Shown: positions 27,160 to 32,630 of the stretch, one piece after another
How positions within the stretch are numbered: the stretch's first letter is position 1
Layout: every line of letters starts with the position of its first letter
The notes under the pieces: model-generated
Databases searched by the model: none
Told to the model about the DNA's origin: nothing
What the model saw: the letters and a program-made list of their open reading frames with translations, nothing else
Source of the DNA: a virus
Virus record (IMG/VR): IMGVR_UViG_3300044825_002579
Coordinates: 1 to 32,630 of that record
Strand: one strand, 5' to 3'
DNA: 32,630 bases
Translations under genes and position numbers: made by a program

Positions 27160-27426
27160 ATGAGCGATCAACGTCTACTCGATCTAGAAAAGCAACTTGT
27201 GGCAGTTGTCGGGGAATTCCGGGATACATTGCGCAATGACCTGACTGCGCTTTCACTGAGGATGGAACCGAATTCATTCCGGCGCGAATTGATCCGGATC
27301 ATTTCGGTGAAACGGGGGAATGTTTCCAGCAGTCAGTTGCCGAGTTTGAAAAATTTCATCGAATTGACTGAGCGTGACATTGCAATTCAACTTCTGGATC
27401 GAATGGAAAGCGGGTTACACCTATGA
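27160..27426 (+). CDS. Unknown 88-residue protein, coiled-coil N terminus
   Basis: 88 residues from ATG 27160; GATAGGAT upstream. Starts with an amphipathic helix (QRLLDLEKQLVAVVGEFRDT) that may dimerise, then a basic segment (FRRELIRIISVKRG). ATGA overlap with the next gene. No family recognised. Confidence 0.6.
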   Translation: MSDQRLLDLEKQLVAVVGEFRDTLRNDLTALSLRMEPNSFRRELIRIISVKRGNVSSSQLPSLKNFIELTERDIAIQLLDRMESGLHL

Positions 27427-27689
27427 GCATCAAGGATTTGTTGATCGGCATGAGAATTGCCAATGAGGAACGCGACCGGCTTGAGCGTATGGGAATAGTT
27501 CAGCCAGAGGATGATATCGCAAATGGGTATCCCAACAGGGGAACTCAGAGCCGTGATCAATTTGAAAAGATTTTCGGATCATGGGGCGGTCCTGTTGCTG
27601 GTATCATGATCAGGCCCGAGATAGGAATCGAAGTTGAATACAGAAGTGGAAAGCGGGTTACCTTCATCGTGGCATCGGTCAAAACCTGA
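27423..27689 (+). CDS. Unknown 88-residue protein
   Basis: 88 residues. A helical start (LIGMRIANEERDRLERMG) and strands at the end (PEIGIEVEYRSGKRVTFIVA). Last gene before the ATTTCTCYGAC repeats; no hairpin terminator is obvious directly after it. Confidence 0.58.
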   Translation: MSIKDLLIGMRIANEERDRLERMGIVQPEDDIANGYPNRGTQSRDQFEKIFGSWGGPVAGIMIRPEIGIEVEYRSGKRVTFIVASVKT

Positions 27690-27693
27690 TCCT

Positions 27694-27839
27694 ATTTCTC
27701 CGACGCCCGCCCAGGTGCAGATTTCTCCGACGCCCGGCCGGATTTTATCCTGGTCGGGTTTGTATATTTCTCCGACTTCGCCCTATTTCTCCGACTCCCG
27801 CCCAGGTGCAGATTTCTCTGACGTGCAGATTTCTCTGAC
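27694..27839. repeat. Six copies of ATTTCTCYGAC
   Basis: Copies at 27694-27704, 27721-27731, 27766-27776, 27785-27795, 27812-27822 and 27829-27839, separated by GC-rich words such as GCCCGCCCAGGTGCAG. The last two read TCTGAC, and one is followed by GTG, which makes half of the operator. Two more copies lie inside the end of the ATPase gene (near 25504 and at 25552-25562). Related to the GATTTCTCTGGGGTC repeats at 19474-19576. Confidence 0.78.
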
Positions 27840-27979
27840 GCCCGGCCAGGCGCGGCCCAGGATCGAGGTGGCAGGGCCTTGCAGCTTCCCCCAGGCGCGC
27901 GGGCACATGCGCCCAGGCTCACACGTATATAGGCGCGCATAGGCGGGATTCCATGATCCGATCAGCGGAAACGCATTTT
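27840..27979. other. GC-rich gene-free stretch
   Basis: No gene seen. Very GC-rich (CCCGGCCAGGCGCGGCCCAG, CAGGCGCGCGGGCACATGCG) and then CACACGTATATAGGCGCGC. It resembles the 19577-19710 stretch in composition, in the preceding repeats and in lying just before an operator. Confidence 0.55.
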
Positions 27980-28021
27980 CACATCTGACGTTTTTTCGCT
28001 TGCCGAATCACTTCTGACGTG
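27980..28021 (+). promoter_or_regulatory. Tandem operators and promoter of the first small-gene cassette
   Basis: A degenerate operator CACATCTGACGTT (27980-27992), then TTTTTTCGCTTGCCG and a full operator CACTTCTGACGTG (28009-28021), followed by TTAGTGTC. The block from 27985 to about 28030 recurs nearly unchanged at 30208-30253. TTGCCG may be the -35, with the operator in the spacer. A leader of about 60 bases follows before the first gene. Confidence 0.62.
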
Positions 28022-28089
28022 CCCTTAGTGTCAGGGTAAAGCGGCGGCATGGGGCCGACTGCGCTAGGGATCACAAAGGGACTCACAAG

Positions 28090-28905
28090 ATGAAATTCGA
28101 ATTCGCTGAATCCAACTATGAAGGCGACCTTAAATTTGGTGGATCACTGACTATCACAGCGCAAGGCGCGCAAGAGGTGGAATCGCTGATCAAACATTTC
28201 CGGCTTTTCAATGATATGTCTGACGTTTCCATTTTGCAGGCAAGAATTGAAGCGCTGCAAAAGCAAACCATTTCCCATACCCTGCAATCTGATAAACGAC
28301 CGGTTTATGAAGTTTCAAGCGCACTCAGCGCTGATTTTACTGCGCCTTATAAGAAATGGGCTTTCGATAACTTCGGGTTTGACGGAGTCTTCCCGGATTT
28401 GGAGATTCCCCGCAAATGGGACGGTTTGATTCATACAAACTATCAAGCCCGACTCTACACCGAAGGGGAACATATCTGTTTTGAAGCTTTCACTTCGGCA
28501 CAACCTTGGAACGGTAAGACCGCGCAAGCTTATGCGGAATGGCTTGTAACGGATTACATTGGCGAAGAATTCGGAATGCGGCGGCATGAGCCTGAATTTA
28601 TCCATGTTGGCAATAACATGATGAAACCGAACCCGAATTACCTTAAGCGCCACCGCGCGACTCCTGCGGCATCAAATGCCAGTCTCAAACGTGCTTTCTT
28701 TGCATGGTGGCTGGAAAACCGCGCCAATGAAAAACAAAAAGCGATTGTCGCGGGGAACCGGGAAATTGCTAAAGGCGCAAGCTATATGAGTGCTTTTGAC
28801 TTTGAACGGTTTGAAAGCAATATCTATTACGGGCGGAAACTGGACGGTGACGGGAAAACGACGGATTACAAATCCATTTCCTTTGCCAAATTCGCGGAAT
28901 TGTGA
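28090..28905 (+). CDS. Unknown 271-residue protein
   Basis: 271 residues; AAGGGAC about 11 bases upstream. No family recognised. Mixed alpha/beta with many aromatic residues; segments include PYKKWAFDNFGFDGVFPDLE, IPRKWDGLIHTNYQARLY and AFFAWWLENRANEKQKAIV. No nuclease, ATPase or methyltransferase motif found. First and largest gene of a cassette of very small genes. Its codons (many AAA, GAA and TTT) look more AT-rich than those of the tail genes, by eye. Confidence 0.62.
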   Translation: MKFEFAESNYEGDLKFGGSLTITAQGAQEVESLIKHFRLFNDMSDVSILQARIEALQKQTISHTLQSDKRPVYEVSSALSADFTAPYKKWAFDNFGFDGVFPDLEIPRKWDGLIHTNYQARLYTEGEHICFEAFTSAQPWNGKTAQAYAEWLVTDYIGEEFGMRRHEPEFIHVGNNMMKPNPNYLKRHRATPAASNASLKRAFFAWWLENRANEKQKAIVAGNREIAKGASYMSAFDFERFESNIYYGRKLDGDGKTTDYKSISFAKFAEL

Positions 28906-28907
28906 TC

Positions 28908-29108
28908 ATGGCAACATGGCATCAATCGAAAGCGGGACTCGGTGGATTGTATCAACCTGATGCGAATTCATGGAAAGTCATTTCTGACAATCCGGGGGAA
29001 TTCGCTTCTGCAATCCTGAAACGCACAAAGCGGGAAGCGGAGAAGCTTTCGCGGCGCAATGGTGGGAAACTTATTCCCCCGACACGTTACAAACCGAAGG
29101 GAGTCTGA
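28908..29108 (+). CDS. Small basic protein, 66 residues
   Basis: 66 residues from ATG 28908 in a TGATCATG junction. Basic (ILKRTKREAEKLSRRNGGKL, ending PTRYKPKGV) with an N-terminal aromatic/Gly part (TWHQSKAGLGGLYQPD). May bind nucleic acid; no family recognised. Confidence 0.58.
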   Translation: MATWHQSKAGLGGLYQPDANSWKVISDNPGEFASAILKRTKREAEKLSRRNGGKLIPPTRYKPKGV

Positions 29109-29110
29109 TC

Positions 29111-29338
29111 ATGCAACGCGAATATTTCACTGAATCAATGGAATTCGACAAACCGGAAAAAGGATATAAGCTTGTGCGTCAAATCGAATTGGTGACGCTG
29201 CAACAGGCAAAAGCAAATCGTTTCCTTGTACGTTATGGGAAACAAGTCAAAGCAGGGTTGTCCTATTCTGAGGCTGCAACCGAATTTGGCGCTTGTCTCA
29301 TGCATCAAGAATGCTGCAACGGATCAATGGAGTCATGA
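29111..29338 (+). CDS. Small unknown protein, 75 residues
   Basis: 75 residues; GGGAGTC ahead of a TGATCATG start. N-terminal strands (GYKLVRQIELVTLQQAKANR), then a helix and a Cys cluster near the end (FGACLMHQECCNG). No family recognised. Confidence 0.58.
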   Translation: MQREYFTESMEFDKPEKGYKLVRQIELVTLQQAKANRFLVRYGKQVKAGLSYSEAATEFGACLMHQECCNGSMES

Positions 29339-29340
29339 TT

Positions 29341-29649
29341 ATGCAGAAACCCGCTTTCTATCGCGTCCTTATTGGGCTTCCGGGTTGTATGCCAAATTCG
29401 AATGCGGTTTACCAATGGGACAACCGCCGCAGTATGGCGCAAGGGATTAACTCAATCCTTGACGATTACGGATTCACGCAACGGAATCGGCGACAGGTCA
29501 ATCTTGTGGATATGTGGCGCTATATCCAAAGCGGCGGCAAGAAAGGCCATTTTGTGATCCGGGGAAATTGCGGCAATCCCTGCAATGCTGAATTCCAGCA
29601 AATCACGGAGTCGGAATTCGAAACTGAATCAGAGTATGAGGATTCCTGA
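29341..29649 (+). CDS. Unknown 102-residue protein
   Basis: 102 residues from ATG 29341 (junction TGATTATG, with TGGAGTC upstream). Contains GLPGCMPNSNAVYQWDNRRS, HFVIRGNCGNPCNAEF and an acidic tail. Three Cys (GC, NC, PC) could bind metal. Not recognised. Confidence 0.58.
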   Translation: MQKPAFYRVLIGLPGCMPNSNAVYQWDNRRSMAQGINSILDDYGFTQRNRRQVNLVDMWRYIQSGGKKGHFVIRGNCGNPCNAEFQQITESEFETESEYEDS

Positions 29650-29651
29650 TC

Positions 29652-29825
29652 ATGGAAATGACAAATCTTTGGGCATGGCGGGATAGCGTGACGCATGGAT
29701 ATCGATGGGTCAAGGAAAGGGAATGCAAAGCCGGTGACGCGAATTCATGGCATACGATTTTCCGCAAGGATGAGCCACACATTCAATTCAGGGTTTCCAA
29801 GGTGAAGCCTAAGCCGATTTTCTAG
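29652..29825 (+). CDS. Small unknown protein, 57 residues
   Basis: 57 residues from ATG 29652 in a TGATCATG junction. Trp-rich (NLWAWRDSVTHGYRWVKERE, NSWHTIFRKDEP) and basic at the end (VSKVKPKPIF). It lies at the end of the cassette, before a strong hairpin. Position and junction support coding. Confidence 0.55.
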   Translation: MEMTNLWAWRDSVTHGYRWVKERECKAGDANSWHTIFRKDEPHIQFRVSKVKPKPIF

Positions 29826-29855
29826 TCCCTTCCCCTCAGTCGACCGACTGCCCTT

Positions 29856-29895
29856 ACCGCCGCTTCCCTTGATCGGGTTGCGGCGGTTTCCGTTT
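29856..29895 (+). terminator. Terminator of the first small-gene cassette
   Basis: ACCGCCGC (29856-29863) pairs with GCGGCGGT (29880-29887), with an inner CCC/GGG pairing and the tail TTTCCGTTT. The same hairpin occurs at 31941 and 32038 after the next cassette. Confidence 0.82.
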
Positions 29896-29898
29896 AAG

Positions 29899-30177
29899 GG
29901 GCTGCACCCGTGCCCCCATGCCCAGGGCTGCACCCGTGCCCCTCTGAGGCCTGCCCTGCCCCCAGGCCCAGGGCTGCACCCGTGCCCCTCTGAGGCCTGC
30001 CCTGCCCCCAGGCCCAGGGCTGCACCCGTGCCCCTCTGAGGCCTGCCCTGCCCCCATGCCCAGGGCTGCACCCGTGCCCCTCTGCGGCCTGCCCTGCACC
30101 TCGGCCATGGGCTGCACCCGTGCCCCTCTGAGGCCTGCCCTGCCCCCATGCCCAGGGCTGCACCTGGTCGCGCCTGG
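29899..30177. repeat. GC-rich tandem array, 46-bp units
   Basis: GGGCTGCACC recurs at 29899, 29925, 29971, 30017, 30063, 30109 and 30155: one 26-bp step, then five of exactly 46 bp. Each unit reads GGGCTGCACCCGTGCCCCTC, then TGAGGCCTGCCCTGC and a variable end (CCCCAGGCCCA, CCCCATGCCCA or ACCTCGGCCAT). Long open frames on the minus strand are products of the repeat and are not genes. The array lies between the cassette terminator and the next promoter. Confidence 0.88.
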
Positions 30178-30202
30178 TCGAAAGGAAAAAGCACGTCAGA
30201 GT

Positions 30203-30244
30203 CACTTCGGACGTTTTTTCGCTTGCCGAATCACTTCTGACGTG
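30203..30244 (+). promoter_or_regulatory. Tandem operators and promoter of the second small-gene cassette
   Basis: A degenerate operator CACTTCGGACGTT (30203-30215) and a full one CACTTCTGACGTG (30232-30244), with TTTTTTCGCTTGCCG between, as at 27980-28021. The leader after it folds a hairpin GCCCGGC-GGGGAT-GCCGGGC (about 30267-30286) before the first gene. Confidence 0.62.
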
Positions 30245-30308
30245 TCCTTAGTGTGTCTATGGAAAGCCCGGCGGGGATGCCGGGCGGGATCAAGCTAGGG
30301 GCTAGAAA

Positions 30309-30398
30309 ATGGATATCATGACTTTGGTTTACTATGGCGCGGTTGCTGGCCTTGCCTTTGTTGCTTGGGTTCTCGCCAAAGAATTTTTGGACCTGTGA
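30309..30398 (+). CDS. Tiny membrane protein, 29 residues
   Basis: 29 residues from ATG 30309 with GGGG upstream. MDIMTLVYYGAVAGLAFVAW is almost entirely one membrane helix, ending VLAKEFLDL. First gene of the second cassette; no other gene fits the space. Confidence 0.55.
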   Translation: MDIMTLVYYGAVAGLAFVAWVLAKEFLDL

Positions 30399-30412
30399 AG
30401 GGAGTCGGGATC

Positions 30413-30619
30413 ATGGACAAGAAAACCTTTAAAGACATTTCCCGCGCAACCCGTGCAGCAAAGCGTTTCGCTTTGTCCTTTGGAAATGAGTTTTTCGCAA
30501 TCATGCAGAATTGCGACCAGTTCGAATCTTTCCTGTATCACTATGCCGGATTGAACCTTGATATCCCGCAAAAGGTTCGGGATTTGGTTTGCGACAACGC
30601 TTTGACTGTTAGGGTTTGA
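30413..30619 (+). CDS. Small unknown protein, 68 residues
   Basis: 68 residues from ATG 30413; GGGAGTC with GGATCATG, a variant of the TGATCATG junction. Helical and basic start (DISRATRAAKRFALSFGNEF), acidic later. No family recognised. Confidence 0.58.
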   Translation: MDKKTFKDISRATRAAKRFALSFGNEFFAIMQNCDQFESFLYHYAGLNLDIPQKVRDLVCDNALTVRV

Positions 30620-30621
30620 TC

Positions 30622-30825
30622 ATGCAAACCGTTCGAATTCAGGCAACCACATATAACGCCGCATGGGTCACGATTGCGGAAAGCGATTCTTTCGCGATTG
30701 AGGCTGCAAGCGAATTCGGGTTGACCCTGATTGACAAGGGTCAATTCCTGAAAGCCGGGGAAATCGCTCATTCCTATGTGACGGATTACAAGACTGCAAA
30801 GCGTTTCGCGCAACACGTCGAATAG
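30622..30825 (+). CDS. Small unknown protein, 67 residues
   Basis: 67 residues from ATG 30622 in a TGATCATG junction. Mixed strands and helices (TVRIQATTYNAAWVTIAESD, FAIEAASEFGLTLI). The end TDYKTAKRFAQHVE shares the short word TAKRFA/AAKRFA with the preceding protein. Confidence 0.58.
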   Translation: MQTVRIQATTYNAAWVTIAESDSFAIEAASEFGLTLIDKGQFLKAGEIAHSYVTDYKTAKRFAQHVE

Positions 30826-30839
30826 GGGGAATTCTGATC

Positions 30840-30947
30840 ATGATCTATCTTGCAGCCGCTTTCGTTGTCATGCTGATCGGTTGGCCCTTGGCAATCTATG
30901 CCGAAGGATATGCAAACCGCCAAATGAAAAAGGATATCCGGAAATGA
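30840..30947 (+). CDS. Tiny membrane protein, 35 residues
   Basis: 35 residues from ATG 30840; GGGGAATTC lies upstream, again with TGATCATG. One membrane helix (IYLAAAFVVMLIGWPLAIYA) then a basic tail (NRQMKKDIRK). Overlaps the next gene by ATGA. Confidence 0.57.
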   Translation: MIYLAAAFVVMLIGWPLAIYAEGYANRQMKKDIRK

Positions 30948-31159
30948 CTCGGAATCTTGAACCGGATGAATTGAAAGCCTTGCAAGACTTCGCAAAGGAA
31001 TATGGCAGGGAATGGAAGCAATATCTATTCGCCGCTTGGCTTTCATACTCTTACAAGGGAAAGCATATGGGCGGGGCAGATACCGGCATTCTGCGGCAAA
31101 TCCGCAATGAATTCGGAAATGAATGGTTGCATAAATTCAAACTTCCTAAAGGTGAATGA
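30944..31159 (+). CDS. Small unknown protein, 71 residues
   Basis: 71 residues from ATG 30944 (ATGA overlap). Helical, with LEPDELKALQDFAKEYGREW and LRQIRNEFGNEWLHKFKL. No family recognised. Confidence 0.6.
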   Translation: MTRNLEPDELKALQDFAKEYGREWKQYLFAAWLSYSYKGKHMGGADTGILRQIRNEFGNEWLHKFKLPKGE

Positions 31160-31160
31160 A

Positions 31161-31502
31161 ATGACTCGCGATTTGCTGACTGATCCGAAGTTTTCGATTG
31201 CGCGGGATTTTTTCGTGCAAGCCTGTCAGGCTTCCCGCCAATGGGATTCCCTGTTGAGTGCGGCCCTTGCGAAGTATGGTGACCACGGGCCACAAATCAG
31301 CGGAGTCGGTCGGGATCACTTCCCGGATGATGTGAAAGCAGAATTGCGGAAAGCGGCTGGCTGGGTTTCCCTTAGTTCTGGCATTGCATGGGATGCACGG
31401 CCAAAGGGAGTCAGGAATGAGACAATGCGCAAGCTTGCAAGGGCAGTCGCAACCCGTGACGGATCAGGATTCTACGGGCCACAACCGGAACGGGGCAATT
31501 GA
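31161..31502 (+). CDS. Unknown 113-residue protein
   Basis: 113 residues from ATG 31161; AAAGGTGAATGAA upstream gives a fair ribosome site. Helical N-terminal part (KFSIARDFFVQACQASRQW), Gly-rich centre, basic near the end (RNETMRKLARAVATRDG). No family recognised. Confidence 0.6.
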   Translation: MTRDLLTDPKFSIARDFFVQACQASRQWDSLLSAALAKYGDHGPQISGVGRDHFPDDVKAELRKAAGWVSLSSGIAWDARPKGVRNETMRKLARAVATRDGSGFYGPQPERGN

Positions 31503-31504
31503 TC

Positions 31505-31681
31505 ATGGCTGATCATTGGACAGAAGGCTATAATGCGGGATTGCAGGGCATTCCCTATTCCGGAAACCCATATGAGGGGAAGCAAGGCTCAACCGCTTGG
31601 GCATTCGGTTGCGGGGAAGGCTTGAAGGAACGCAACCGGAAAAGCTTTCAGGATATCATTGCAAATCTGAGGGAGTCTTGA
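31505..31681 (+). CDS. Ribosome-modulation-factor/CrpP-like small protein
   Basis: 58 residues from ATG 31505 in a TGATCATG junction. EGYNAGLQGIPYSGNPYEGK followed by AWAFGCGEGLKERN matches the outline of the Rmf/CrpP fold: GY/F-x-A/G-x2-G, then NPY, then W-x2-G-x2-E. Bacterial Rmf dimerises 70S ribosomes in stationary phase; plasmid-borne CrpP has been reported to modify ciprofloxacin. What this phage copy does is unknown. Many tiny phage proteins share this fold. Confidence 0.62.
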   Translation: MADHWTEGYNAGLQGIPYSGNPYEGKQGSTAWAFGCGEGLKERNRKSFQDIIANLRES

Positions 31682-31683
31682 TC

Positions 31684-31911
31684 ATGGCTGATCTACAGGC
31701 CTTGAAACTTGCAGCCGACAATTCGCATTCTGCCTTTGAAGCGCTTTGCCTTGGTCATGGCTACGCTGATAAATGGGAAGCCTTGCGCGCCATGGATCAA
31801 CCCGACTCCTGCCCTGCCCTGCCTGCCCTGCAAGCCTCATGGGATTCCCACGTTGCCGCAACCCATGCCTTCTATCTTGCCAGAGACGGGGCTAAAGGCT
31901 TTCTAGGCTAG
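31684..31911 (+). CDS. Unknown 75-residue protein with repeat-like insert
   Basis: 75 residues from ATG 31684 (GGGAGTC and TGATCATG). Helical (LQALKLAADNSHSAFEALC, HVAATHAFYLARDGAKG). The codons for SCPALPALQ (about 31807-31835) are TGCCCTGCC repeats like the array that starts right after the gene, so the tandem repeat seems to extend into coding DNA. Confidence 0.58.
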   Translation: MADLQALKLAADNSHSAFEALCLGHGYADKWEALRAMDQPDSCPALPALQASWDSHVAATHAFYLARDGAKGFLG

Positions 31912-31940
31912 GCCTGCCCTACGGTCGACCGATTGCCCTT

Positions 31941-31981
31941 ACCGCCGCTTCCCTAGATCAGGGTTGCGGCGGTTTCCGTTT
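31941..31981 (+). terminator. Terminator of the second small-gene cassette, copy 1
   Basis: ACCGCCGC (31941-31948) / GCGGCGGT (31966-31973), inner CCCT/AGGG, tail TTTCCGTTT. It lies 30 bases after the last gene stop. Confidence 0.82.
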
Positions 31982-31984
31982 GAG

Positions 31985-32275
31985 GGGCTGCACCCGTGCC
32001 CCTCTGAGGCCTGCCCTACGGTCGACCGATTGCCCTTACCGCCGCTTCCCTAGATCAGGGTTGCGGCGGTTTCCGTTTGAGGGGCTGCACCCGTGCCCCT
32101 CTGAGGCCTGCCCTGCACCTCGGCCATGGGCTGCACCCGTGCCCCTCTGAGGCCTGCCCTGCCCTGCACCTCGGCCATGGGCTGCACCCGTGCCCCTCTG
32201 AGGCCTGCCCTGCCCTGCACCTCGGCCATGGGCTGCACCCGTGCCCCTCTGAGGCCTGCCCTGCCCTACCCTGTA
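31985..32275. repeat. GC-rich tandem array, 46- to 51-bp units
   Basis: GGGCTGCACC at 31985, 32082, 32128, 32179 and 32230; the last steps are 46, 51 and 51 bp. Units read GGGCTGCACCCGTGCCCCTC, TGAGGCCTGCCCTGCCCTGC and ACCTCGGCCAT. The same family as the 29899-30177 array, with an extra CCTGC. Minus-strand open frames here are repeat products. Confidence 0.87.
32038..32078 (+). terminator. Terminator, copy 2
   Basis: Same hairpin as at 31941, ACCGCCGC (32038-32045) / GCGGCGGT (32063-32070), in the second 97-bp unit, so transcription from the cassette meets two terminators in a row. Confidence 0.78.
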
Positions 32276-32630
32276 GACCCTTCCGCCTGGATGACGCGGA
32301 ATCCGAATGCGCCATGGGGGAGTCCCTTCGGTGACCATGCCCCATGCAAACCCGCAAGGGTGAAACCCGTGGACTCATGACCCTGCTACATGGTGGCCGG
32401 TGACGTGTAGCAGGGTGGATCATGGGGGATGATGCATCATGTAGCAGGGTATAGGCGGGGCCTGGACTAGGGTCTATGGGATAAGCGTTACATATCAATG
32501 CCTTAGACCTGGATCATGGGTGATCATGCGGCCGGATGCATCATGAGGCGCGAAAGATAATCGTTTAATATCAATGACTTGGCTACGGGTCCTTCCCGAG
32601 GGGGGTCGCTGGGGGGCGGGGACACAGACC
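32276..32630. other. Gene-free right end with short repeats
   Basis: No convincing gene in this stretch. CCCTGCTACA (32381-32390) and TGTAGCAGGG (32406-32415) form a 10-bp inverted repeat, and TGTAGCAGGG recurs at 32440-32449. A 25-bp direct repeat starting GATAA and ending ATATCAATG-x-CTT occurs at 32480-32504 and 32556-32580 with four mismatches. Words GATCATG, GATGCATCATG and TGATCATG recur around them. This looks like a protein-binding or packaging region. Confidence 0.7.
32586..32625. other. G-rich tract, possible cos region
   Basis: ACGGGTCCTTCCCGAGGGGG, then GTCGCTGGGGGGCGGGG, directly after the second direct repeat. Similar G-rich tracts lie near the cos site and small terminase gene of many HK97-like phages, from memory. 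The terminase gene itself would be beyond the window, so this is a tentative call. Confidence 0.35.

Larger units (their letters stand above)
31910..32103. repeat. Direct duplication of a 97-bp terminator unit
   Basis: A unit beginning AGGCCTGCCCTACGGTCGAC is repeated at 31910-32006 and 32007-32103. It holds the terminator hairpin and one GGGCTGCACC arm. A single diverged copy of the same unit occupies about 29830-29924, before the other array. Confidence 0.85.

Noticed and set aside
29745-30205. Long minus-strand open frames with GQASEGHGCSP-type repeats
   Set aside because: They are the product of a GC-rich 46-bp tandem array open in several frames; no ribosome site and strong low complexity.
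29899-32275. CRISPR array
   Set aside because: Tandem units are contiguous with no unique spacers; the period changes between 46 and 51 bp within the repeat itself.
32036-32498. Open frames of both strands in the right-hand array
   Set aside because: Same cause: 46- to 51-bp GC-rich repeats; they also run through two terminator hairpins.
1-32630. Integrase, excisionase or attachment site
   Set aside because: No tyrosine or serine recombinase motif and no tRNA fragment seen; lifestyle cannot be judged from this window.

Overview
The window is part of the genome of a tailed phage or prophage, most likely siphovirus-like, of an alphaproteobacterium. A Rhodobacterales-type host is my guess. The evidence is a tail gene of the DUF2163/BR0599 family shared with alphaproteobacterial prophages and gene transfer agents, a GapR/DUF2312 homologue, an Omp25/Omp31-like outer-membrane protein, and a tight phage layout of overlapping genes. 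I see no integrase, portal, capsid or replication gene here, so the lifestyle cannot be settled from the window.

Layout. (1) 1-4350, rightward: end of the tail module (BR0599-like protein, short tail protein, 70-residue accessory protein, 804-residue tail tip protein, short fibre-like protein). (2) 4347-6941, rightward: lysis cassette behind its own promoter (holin candidate, SAR-type GH24 endolysin, second small membrane protein, Rz and an overlapping Rz1 lipoprotein), then an HTH-metallophosphoesterase. A hairpin at 6979-7008 closes the convergent junction. (3) 19470-7039, leftward: about 35 small genes, most overlapping by 1-4 bases. They include several nucleotide-pool enzymes (HAD phosphatase, DUF550, MazG-like, a DUF5664/MazZ-like protein with a DnaJ-type zinc motif, ThyX), a DNA methyltransferase, an HNH endonuclease, a GapR homologue and a macro-like protein. 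(4) 19700-27690, rightward: several short operons, each behind a promoter with the same 13-bp palindrome. They carry an XRE-type regulator, an outer-membrane beta-barrel protein, a HerA-like ATPase with a C-terminal membrane anchor, and a gene-free ~325-nt structured RNA with its own promoter and terminator. (5) 27690-31911, rightward: two cassettes of very small unknown genes behind near-identical promoters. Each ends in the same hairpin terminator followed by a GC-rich tandem array of 46- or 51-bp units. (6) 32280-32630: gene-free direct and inverted repeats leading into a G-rich tract, possibly near the cos/packaging region.

Three things stand out. First, sixteen good copies (plus two degenerate ones) of a palindrome CAC-N-T-NNN-A-N-GTG sit over promoter -10 boxes, in -35/-10 spacers, or in gaps and genes without an obvious promoter. 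This looks like a phage-wide repressor/stoperator network. Second, seven otherwise unrelated proteins of the leftward operon end in LLV or LFV, usually after acidic residues and with differing synonymous codons, which suggests a shared C-terminal docking or turnover tag. Third, the RNA at 25727-26051 is an independent transcription unit under the same operator type.

Functions were assigned by reading motifs and from memory of families. No database search was run.
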